20,474 bases of DNA. Origin: Lachnospiraceae bacterium UBA4292. Lineage in GTDB: Bacteria > Bacillota > Clostridia > Lachnospirales > Lachnospiraceae. The first letter of the stretch is position 1. Every line of letters begins with the position of its first letter. Positions 15,942 through 20,474 of this stretch are shown here, one piece after another. The DNA lies in contig DGVE01000001.1 in assembly GCA_002395865.1 (NCBI GenBank), forward strand, positions 1 to 20,474. The letters run 5' to 3'. The position numbers were made by a program, and so were the translations under genes. The notes below the pieces were generated by a model, which saw only the letters and a program-made list of their open reading frames with translations, searched no databases and was not told the origin of the DNA.

Positions 15942-15945
15942 ATAC
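15932..15945. promoter_or_regulatory. Perfect 14-bp palindrome over the hsd -35 box, probable operator
   Basis: GTATTTGCAAATAC is its own reverse complement, and the hsd -35 box TTGCAA is its exact centre. A dimeric helix-turn-helix protein bound here would block RNA polymerase. The XRE gene begins about 140 bases away in the opposite direction and is the natural candidate. Confidence 0.6.
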
Positions 15946-16042
15946 ATTTTTGCGTTCTTATGGGCACTTTTGCTACCATACACTTTGTGGCAGAATAAAA
16001 ACGCACCACATACATATCGTACGAGGTGCAAAAAAAACATCA

Positions 16043-16056
16043 TCCGATAAATCGGA
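16043..16056. promoter_or_regulatory. Inverted repeat TCCGAT-AA-ATCGGA before the XRE gene
   Basis: A perfect dyad of two 6-base arms around AA lies 26 bases upstream of the XRE start codon and just before its ribosome binding site, the position expected for an autoregulatory operator. Its half-site ATCGGA is also the invariant core of the five 23-bp repeats at 7110-7224. A second dyad (GCACC at 16003-16007 with GGTGC at 16025-16029) and the palindrome TCGTACGA (16017-16024) lie just upstream. Confidence 0.45.
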
Positions 16057-16081
16057 CGATATGAAGGGAAGTTCTCTGCAT

Positions 16082-16480
16082 ATGAGTAATGACAAGGGAA
16101 AGGCCGGTAAGGGATATGAGCCGGATCCCAATTTTAACTATAACGATACACTTAATCGGATAAACCAATTACGTATAGAGCGAGGTTGGTCGGTATATAG
16201 ACTGGCTGCTATGGCTGATCTGCCCGAAAGCAGTCTGCGTAACCTTTTCAGAAGGAACAACGAACCGACCATCCCCACCCTCCGAAAGATCTGTAACGGC
16301 TTCGGCATCCGGTTGCAGGAGTTCTTCGGTGACGAGCCGATAGAGGTACGGGAGGTCTACTCACCGGACGACAAAAAGCTTATTGACCGATTTCTTTCCC
16401 TTGATGATAGTCAGAAGCGTCGCCTCTTAGGCTACTGCGACGGCCTCTTAAAACTCAAAGAGCCATATGAAAACCAATAA
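16082..16480 (+). CDS. XRE-family helix-turn-helix regulator, 132 aa
   Basis: A cytoplasmic DNA-binding protein with an XRE/Cro-type five-helix domain at about residues 22-75: LNRINQLRIERGWSVYRLAAMADLPESSLRNLF followed by IPTLRKICNGFGIRLQEFF. The C-terminal tail (SPDDKKLIDRFLSLDDSQKRRLLGYCDGLL) is a typical short helical extension. The start at 16082 follows AAGGGAA about 11 bases upstream; an in-frame ATG at 16061 is possible, while the region before it looks non-coding and holds dyad symmetry. It is transcribed away from the hsd operon and shares its upstream region, like control proteins of other restriction-modification systems. Repression or timing of hsd expression is an inference. Confidence 0.85.
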   Translation: MSNDKGKAGKGYEPDPNFNYNDTLNRINQLRIERGWSVYRLAAMADLPESSLRNLFRRNNEPTIPTLRKICNGFGIRLQEFFGDEPIEVREVYSPDDKKLIDRFLSLDDSQKRRLLGYCDGLLKLKEPYENQ

Positions 16481-16526
16481 AAAAGCTGTGCACCCGGAAG
16501 AAGGTTTCCGGGTGCACAGCTTTTTT
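16479..16526. terminator. Strong bidirectional terminator after the XRE gene
   Basis: A 15-bp perfect stem (GCTGTGCACCCGGAA with its complement, loop GAAGG) is flanked by six A on the left and six T on the right, directly at the XRE stop codon. It works on both strands, ending the XRE transcript and the convergent Rpn transcript. Confidence 0.92.
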
Positions 16527-16610
16527 GATCTGTATTCAAGAAAACAGCGGAGCTATCGCCCCGCCGTGAAATGCCGCCATGGTGCATTTTCTTTAGCTAG
16601 CTATAATTAT

Positions 16611-17528
16611 TTAGCTTGCTTTCATACTGTCAGCAGTTTTAAGTACCGCTTCGATCTGTTCCTCGGACAGGCCGTTTTTTCGCATGGCCTCGATCATGGA
16701 TTCCATGCCTTTTTCCATGCCTTCTTCGCGTCCCTGCTCGAGTCCGACTGCCCGTTCTTTCCTCAATATTTCCTGAAACGCCTCACACATCCTGGTATCC
16801 TCCTTTCCATCGCGCGGCATCCTGCAGCCTATTACCTGCTCTGCCACGCATACGGCTTCCTCTGAATCAAGTACCTTTTCACAGCTGCTTAAAAACTTAT
16901 GCAGTCCTTTCGCGTCAGCGCTCTCACGTACCAGTGTCAGCAAAAAGCCGAGGTCATCGCCATACATACTGAGCTGATCGTTATTCATCGAATGTGCATC
17001 GATGATGTGCAGCTCATAGTCCGAGACACTCCTCCCGAAAACCGCATCATGGTCGACCTCCAGCATGTCGCGAAGACATCTCGGGCCGTCCCACGGCCGG
17101 CTTCCCCAGTATACAACAATAGTGAACACGGGCCGGAGTCTGTCCTCCCTCCCGATACCGCTGAAGTGTTCATCAGAGCCCACTTCAAGGTCACCTTTTT
17201 CCCTGTGGATCTGCTCGAGCTGCCTCAACTGATTGTCATATCGCATCACATCCGCCCTCATGACTCTTATTGGCATCGATAGATCGATCTTCTGTTGATT
17301 TTCAATGCCTATAAGCGCAAAGCATTTGCCTCCGGCCTCCCGGATGACCGCTTCCTTCATCACATCGCGGGTGTTCTTTTTGTCAGACACAGTCTCTGTT
17401 GTATCCAGCTCCCTCAGATCCTCGGGTGCAATAACCGGATTTCCCTGATACAAATAGCCGTTTACGGCATCAGCAAAATACCGGTTATTCTCAAAAAATC
17501 TCCTTGTTGCAATGTCATTTCTTCCCAT
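16611..17528 (-). CDS. Rpn-family recombination-promoting nuclease / putative transposase, 305 aa
   Basis: A PD-(D/E)XK nuclease of the Rpn (PDDEXK transposase-like) group. Signatures: RDVMKEAVI with Asp55, then FALIGIENQQKIDLSMPIRVMRADVMRYDNQL, in which Glu76 and Gln78 occupy the ExQ positions of the nuclease core. It ends with the usual EQGREEGMEKGMESMIEAMRKNGLSEEQIEAVL repeat-like tail. Rpn proteins cut DNA and promote RecA-independent recombination in E. coli; many genomes carry several diverged copies. The ATG at 17528 has AAGGAA 6 bases upstream. A longer frame from a TTG at 17642 starts inside the -35 box and is rejected. Single-gene unit, terminated by the bidirectional hairpin. Role here, defensive or selfish, unclear. 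Confidence 0.85.
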   Translation of the reverse strand: MGRNDIATRRFFENNRYFADAVNGYLYQGNPVIAPEDLRELDTTETVSDKKNTRDVMKEAVIREAGGKCFALIGIENQQKIDLSMPIRVMRADVMRYDNQLRQLEQIHREKGDLEVGSDEHFSGIGREDRLRPVFTIVVYWGSRPWDGPRCLRDMLEVDHDAVFGRSVSDYELHIIDAHSMNNDQLSMYGDDLGFLLTLVRESADAKGLHKFLSSCEKVLDSEEAVCVAEQVIGCRMPRDGKEDTRMCEAFQEILRKERAVGLEQGREEGMEKGMESMIEAMRKNGLSEEQIEAVLKTADSMKAS

Positions 17529-17613
17529 TGTATATTCCTTCCAATGTTTTATACTTAAGGCCTCCATGGCAGGTCCGTAAGGCATATTGGATATAAGCTT
17601 TATGGGTAAGATA

Positions 17614-17642
17614 AATGTAGCATCTGGGAGGAATGATGTCAA
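17614..17642 (-). promoter_or_regulatory. Promoter of the Rpn gene
   Basis: A perfect -35 box TTGACA (17637-17642) and TACATT (17614-17619) are 17 bases apart on the minus strand. The leader to the ATG is about 80 bases. The -35 box lies only about 10 bases from the mobile element next door. Confidence 0.65.
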
Positions 17643-17651
17643 TATGTGGAT

Positions 17652-17659
17652 AAATATCT
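17652..17659 (+). repeat. Left target site duplication of the MITE
   Basis: AAATATCT, identical and in the same orientation as 17824-17831, directly outside the inverted repeat. Confidence 0.85.
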
Positions 17660-17823
17660 GTAACTATTCAGAACCATACAGAAATGACCAGACGAGTCAT
17701 GCTTGCATGAACTCGGATGGTTATTTCTGTGTGGTTCTAATAGCAGACGTACGTCACATGAGCAAAAACCGATGCCTTTGGCAGAGGTTTTGCGAATGGG
17801 ATGGGCGGGTGCTGAATAGTTAC
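17660..17823. mobile_element. 164-bp MITE, IS66-like ends, non-autonomous
   Basis: The ends are 12-bp perfect inverted repeats, GTAACTATTCAG (17660-17671) and CTGAATAGTTAC (17812-17823). They are flanked on both sides by the identical 8 bases AAATATCT (17652-17659 and 17824-17831), a textbook target site duplication. There is no ORF inside. The interior is highly foldable: a 69-base imperfect palindrome (17670-17738), a perfect 10-bp palindrome GACGTACGTC (17746-17755) and a hairpin (17762-17793). Ends starting GTAA plus an 8-bp duplication are characteristic of the IS66 family (established knowledge); descent from an IS66 member is an inference. It landed directly behind tadA without breaking a gene. 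Confidence 0.88.
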
Positions 17824-17831
17824 AAATATCT
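17824..17831 (+). repeat. Right target site duplication of the MITE
   Basis: AAATATCT, partner of 17652-17659. It lies 5 bases from the tadA stop codon. Confidence 0.85.
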
Positions 17832-17836
17832 TTCTT

Positions 17837-18406
17837 TTAAACCTGCGCCTTCCCTGCCCTCAGCTCCTCAAAAAACTTCTTTAAAAGCTCTGAGCACTGC
17901 TCGCCGAGCACGCCTCTTTCCGTCTGCACGCGGTGGTTGAACTCCTTCATGGAGAACATGTCAATGATGCTTCCGGCGCAGCCGGCCTTCGGGTTCATGG
18001 CGCCGATGACCGCACGGGGGCAGCGCGCCTGAACGATGGCGCCGGCGCACATCTGACAGGGCTCGAGGGTGATGTAGATCGTGCAGTCCTCGAGGCGCCA
18101 GTCGCCGAGGACTCTCGCGGCACGCTTTATCGCGGTGATCTCCGCATGCGAAAGCGTGCTGTGGTCGGTGTTGCGGCGGTTGTAGCCGCTTGCGATCACC
18201 CTGCCGTCGTGCACTATCACGCAGCCTATGGGCACCTCGCCGATAGCCGCGGCCTTCTTCGCCTGTGTGATGGCGCGGCGCATAAACCTCTCGTCGAGCT
18301 TTTTCTGCAGGGCTATCCTTTCGGCCTCCTCGCGCTCCTTTATAAGCGCCTTCTCGGCCTGCCTTGCCTTTCTCTTTAGATATTTTTCCTGAGCGTTTTC
18401 CTTCAA
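17837..18406 (-). CDS. tadA: tRNA-specific adenosine deaminase, with N-terminal extension, 189 aa
   Basis: TadA converts A34 to inosine in the anticodon wobble position of tRNA-Arg(ACG). The zinc site is intact: HAE (87-89) and PCQMC (116-120). GEVPIGCVIV, GYNRRNT and GDWRLEDCTIYITLEP are all typical. The normal protein would begin near residue 37 (LDERFMRRAITQAKKA). Here the frame continues upstream through a highly charged helix (QEKYLKRKARQAEKALIKEREEAER) to a TTG codon with GGAG 5 bases before it, overlapping the rsmA stop by 4 bases. I keep the TTG start; an ATG at codon 42 with GAGAGG 3 bases upstream is the alternative. Last gene of tatD-rsmA-tadA. Confidence 0.9.
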   Translation of the reverse strand: MKENAQEKYLKRKARQAEKALIKEREEAERIALQKKLDERFMRRAITQAKKAAAIGEVPIGCVIVHDGRVIASGYNRRNTDHSTLSHAEITAIKRAARVLGDWRLEDCTIYITLEPCQMCAGAIVQARCPRAVIGAMNPKAGCAGSIIDMFSMKEFNHRVQTERGVLGEQCSELLKKFFEELRAGKAQV

Positions 18407-19275
18407 GCCTTCTCCCCCAATATGTCCGAAAGCTGTGCGAACTGCCGCGCATCCAGCTTCTCGCCGCGTAAATCTGCGCTTAGACCCATCTGAGAGAGCG
18501 CGCCCTCCACATCCTCTCTCGTAAAGCCGCTTCCGGCATTCACCACAGCATTGGCCAGAGTCTTTCTCCTCTGCGCAAACGCAGCCTTGATAAGGGCGAA
18601 CATCAGCTTCTCGTCCTTCGGCTGCACCGGCTTCTCGTCGTAAAGAGTCAGCCGGATGACCGCCGAATCCACATTCGGGCGGGGCATAAAGCAGTTCGCG
18701 GGAACATTGGCCACGATATACGGCTTAGCATAAAAGCCCGCCGCGAGGCTCAGCGCCCCGTAATCCTTCGTCCCCGGACCCGCCTGTATGCGGCGCGCGA
18801 CCTCCTTCTGTATCATCACGGTGATGCTCTTAAAGGGATATCCTCCCTCCAAAAGCCCCATGATAATCGGTGTGGTTATATAATACGGCAGATTCGCTAC
18901 GACCTTCACCGGCCCCGTGATGCCCCTGTCCGAAAGAAGCTGCACTATATCCAGCTTCATCACGTCCGCGTTTATCACCTCGGTATTGCCGAACTCAGCC
19001 AGGGTCTCCTCCAGCACCGGTATCAGCTTGTTATCTATCTCCACGCTGATCACGCGCCCTGCGGACTGCGCCAGAAACTGCGTCAGCGTACCGATACCCG
19101 GCCCTATCTCTATGACGGTGTCCTCCCGCGTGATCTGCGCACCCTCGATCATCCTCCCGATGACGTGGGCATCTATCAGGAAGTTCTGTCCGAACTTTTT
19201 TTCAAACTTTAGGTCGTATTTACGAAGGATCTCTATGGTCACCTTCGGGTTCACAAGCATTTCTTCCGGCTTCAT
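18403..19275 (-). CDS. rsmA: 16S rRNA dimethyladenosine transferase, 290 aa
   Basis: RsmA (KsgA) dimethylates two adjacent adenines (A1518 and A1519, E. coli numbering) near the 3' end of 16S rRNA during small-subunit maturation. KKFGQNFLID (27-36) is the family N-terminal signature, EIGPGIGTLT (56-65) binds S-adenosylmethionine and NLPYYITTP (128-136) is the catalytic motif. MPRPNVDSAVIRL and AAFAQRRKTL follow in the usual order. Full typical length. GGAGG lies 3 bases before the ATG at 19275; an ATG five codons in is a weaker alternative. tatD ends 21 bases upstream and tadA overlaps by 4 bases, so the three form one operon. An intact gene implies normal sensitivity to kasugamycin. Confidence 0.96.
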   Translation of the reverse strand: MKPEEMLVNPKVTIEILRKYDLKFEKKFGQNFLIDAHVIGRMIEGAQITREDTVIEIGPGIGTLTQFLAQSAGRVISVEIDNKLIPVLEETLAEFGNTEVINADVMKLDIVQLLSDRGITGPVKVVANLPYYITTPIIMGLLEGGYPFKSITVMIQKEVARRIQAGPGTKDYGALSLAAGFYAKPYIVANVPANCFMPRPNVDSAVIRLTLYDEKPVQPKDEKLMFALIKAAFAQRRKTLANAVVNAGSGFTREDVEGALSQMGLSADLRGEKLDARQFAQLSDILGEKA

Positions 19276-19296
19276 AGGCCTCCTCTGTCAGTCACT

Positions 19297-20067
19297 TCAC
19301 ATATCCAAACGAAACATTCTCCGCGCGTTCTCCCATGTTATGCGCTCCGCCTCCTCGCGGGAAATGCCCTTGATCCGCGCCAGCTCATCGAGCACGTACG
19401 CTATATACGCGGAGCAGTTCCTCTTTCCCCGAAACGGCTCGGGCGCAAGATACGGACAATCCGTCTCCACGACTATCCTGTCCATGGGAGCGTACTCCAC
19501 CACCTCGCGGAGCTTTCTCGCATTCTTAAAGGTCAGCACGCCGCCTACCCCTATATAAAAACCCATGTCAATGTACGCCGCGGCCATCTCCCTCGAGTAC
19601 GAATAGCAGTGCATGACGCCTCCCGCCTCATACGCTCTCTCGCCACGCACGATGTTCAGAGTATCCTCCGCCGCATCTCTGCTGTGAATGATCACGGGCT
19701 TCTTCACTCTCTTCGCAAGCTCTATCTGCGCCGCAAACCACTGCGCCTGGGTCTTCTTATCGGCCACCATCCAGTGGTAGTCGAGTCCTATCTCACCGAC
19801 CGCCACGCACTTCTCATGCGCGCACAGCCTCTCTATCTGCGCGAGTCTCTCCGCGCTCATCCCTCCGACATCGTCGGGGTGGACACCCACTGCCGCATAC
19901 ATCTGCGGGTACTTTCCCGCCAGCTCCAGCACCCTCTCGGCGCTGTCCAGCTCTGCGCTCACATCCACCACGGCGCCGACATTTCCCGCGAACAGGCTCG
20001 CCAGTATCTGCTCCCTGTCCGCCTCAAACTGCTCATCGTCGTAATGCGCATGCGTGTCAAATATCAT
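19297..20067 (-). CDS. tatD: TatD-family metal-dependent deoxyribonuclease, 256 aa
   Basis: A TIM-barrel hydrolase of the TatD/YcfH family, linked to 3'-5' exonuclease activity on DNA and to DNA repair. Metal ligands are visible: His6 and His8 (FDTHAHYD), the Glu in VAVGEIGLDYHW, the His in PVIIHSRDA, the His in GGVMHCYS and the Asp in VVETDCPYLAPEPFRGKRN. Length is typical. The ATG at 20067 is preferred because GGAG lies 7 bases upstream; the in-frame ATG at 20082 is itself upstream of that site. It leads rsmA and tadA, the usual Firmicutes order (metG often precedes, outside this window). No clear promoter is visible directly upstream, only the hairpin region at 20120-20190. Confidence 0.95.
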   Translation of the reverse strand: MIFDTHAHYDDEQFEADREQILASLFAGNVGAVVDVSAELDSAERVLELAGKYPQMYAAVGVHPDDVGGMSAERLAQIERLCAHEKCVAVGEIGLDYHWMVADKKTQAQWFAAQIELAKRVKKPVIIHSRDAAEDTLNIVRGERAYEAGGVMHCYSYSREMAAAYIDMGFYIGVGGVLTFKNARKLREVVEYAPMDRIVVETDCPYLAPEPFRGKRNCSAYIAYVLDELARIKGISREEAERITWENARRMFRLDM

Positions 20068-20119
20068 CTCAGTTCTCCTCATAACGGCGGCTTACTCTCT
20101 TCTCACCGGAACAGCCATC

Positions 20120-20190
20120 GGAGTAAAAAAACCCCGGCGGACACAACCTCCGCTTCGCTGCGTGATGGTCCGCCGGAGTATTTTTACTCC
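20120..20190 (-). terminator. Terminator hairpin upstream of tatD, with competing antiterminator-like fold
   Basis: Arms 20120-20142 and 20168-20190 match at 21 of 23 positions. Read on the minus strand, the 3' arm GTCCGCCGGGG runs directly into seven T, a classic Rho-independent terminator. One of the two mismatches is a G-U pair on this strand. The upstream arm can instead fold on its own (GCCGGAG at 20172-20178 with CTCCGGC at 20190-20196, or GGAGTA with TACTCC), which would free the terminator. It either ends an upstream gene's transcript or acts as an attenuator for tatD-rsmA-tadA. Confidence 0.7.
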
Positions 20191-20212
20191 TCCGGCTTAC
20201 GTTGCTATATGC

Positions 20213-20445
20213 CCGCCGCCTGACAGTATAACCACTACGTGCCCACCGTCTGTCATTATCAGACGGTGGGAAGCGAAAATCTCACGAGAAACGACCAGCT
20301 GTACTTTGCCGAAGGCATGGTACACATCGGCGAATGCCGATGAAACTTTGAATGCGAAGCTTTCAAAGTTTTTTGTTTCGAAGTGAGATTTTCACTGAGT
20401 GACGTCGTCAGCGGAGTGCGTGGTGGGACAACAGTCAGGCGGCGG
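20213..20445. other. Highly structured 233-nt element, candidate non-coding RNA or palindromic repeat
   Basis: Nested helices, plus-strand coordinates. P1 CCGCCGCCTGAC 20213-20224 with 20434-20445 (12 bp). P2 20232-20241 with 20417-20426 (10 bp, three of them G-U). P3 hairpin 20242-20252/20260-20270 (11 bp). P4 GAAAATCTCAC 20275-20285 with 20383-20393 (11 bp). P5 GAAAC 20288-20292 with 20375-20379. P6 20301-20323. P7 CATCGGC 20325-20331/20336-20342. P8 20343-20352/20362-20371 (10 bp). P9 20400-20410. This gives two nested multi-way junctions with very short linkers. No coding signature and no known RNA family recognised. From tatD to the window end (20068-20474) there is no convincing gene. 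Confidence 0.6.
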
Positions 20446-20474
20446 AACCCGAGCTGTGTAGGGAGGAGGATGAA

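Noticed and set aside
15950..16081. Longer XRE protein starting at 15950
   Set aside because: The extra stretch holds promoter-like and dyad sequences, starts near the hsd -35 box and encodes no recognisable extension; the frame from 16082 matches the normal size.
16527..16610. Hairpins AAATGC/GCATTT and AGCTA/TAGCT just past the Rpn stop
   Set aside because: The stems are only 5-6 bp and lack a T-tract; the strong terminator at 16479-16526 explains the end of both transcripts.
17529..17642. N-terminal extension of the Rpn protein from a TTG at 17642
   Set aside because: Again the TTG is part of a TTGACA -35 box with a -10 box 17 bases away; the extension lacks family similarity and the ATG at 17528 has a ribosome binding site.
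20213..20474. Group II intron or a known riboswitch (T-box, cobalamin, TPP)
   Set aside because: No domain V-like hairpin, no reverse transcriptase in view, and none of the conserved boxes of these riboswitch classes could be found on either strand.

Overview
The window looks like a chromosomal segment from a Gram-positive anaerobe of the Clostridia, probably a Lachnospiraceae-like organism (inference). The clues are strong GGAGG-type ribosome binding sites, a membrane-anchored clostripain (C11) protease, a large GH2 glycosidase, an Rpn-family PD-(D/E)XK protein of the type common in that family, and a tatD-rsmA-tadA housekeeping block. Nearly everything is on the minus strand; the one clear plus-strand gene is an XRE-type regulator.

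Layout from left to right. (1) 1-4580: a GH2 beta-galactosidase-type enzyme and a clostripain-family protease, cut by the window edge, form a two-gene minus-strand operon with a recognisable promoter. (2) 4657-5660: an unassigned coiled-coil protein with a strongly acidic tail, with its own terminator and extended -10 promoter. (3) 5735-7224: an AAA ATPase/DUF4143 protein whose promoter region carries five tandem repeats with an exact 23-bp period. (4) 7230-15819: an expanded type I restriction-modification operon in the order hsdM, membrane protein, hsdS, AbiJ-like HEPN protein, HNH-like protein, hsdR. Most junctions overlap. The three accessory genes are not standard type I subunits and make this a composite defence locus. 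(5) 15885-16526: a divergent XRE regulator. The hsd promoter's -35 box is the centre of a perfect 14-bp palindrome, a likely operator. A strong bidirectional terminator follows the regulator. (6) 16611-17642: an Rpn-family nuclease gene with a good promoter. (7) 17652-17831: a 164-bp non-autonomous mobile element (MITE) with 12-bp perfect terminal inverted repeats starting GTAA and an exact 8-bp target duplication, which fits an IS66-type parent. (8) 17837-20067: tadA, rsmA and tatD, a translation/RNA/DNA maintenance cluster. (9) 20120-20445: no gene. This stretch holds a terminator/antiterminator-like hairpin pair and a 233-nt region that folds into nested helices with two multi-way junctions, an unassigned structured RNA or palindromic element.

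How it works together: the hsd operon would supply DNA methylation and restriction (HsdM, HsdS, HsdR). The HEPN, HNH-like and membrane proteins are candidate back-up or abortive-infection effectors expressed from the same promoter, and the XRE protein is the obvious candidate to tune that promoter. The flanking ATPase, Rpn gene and MITE fit an accessory, exchange-prone insertion next to core genes. No tRNA, rRNA or CRISPR array was seen.
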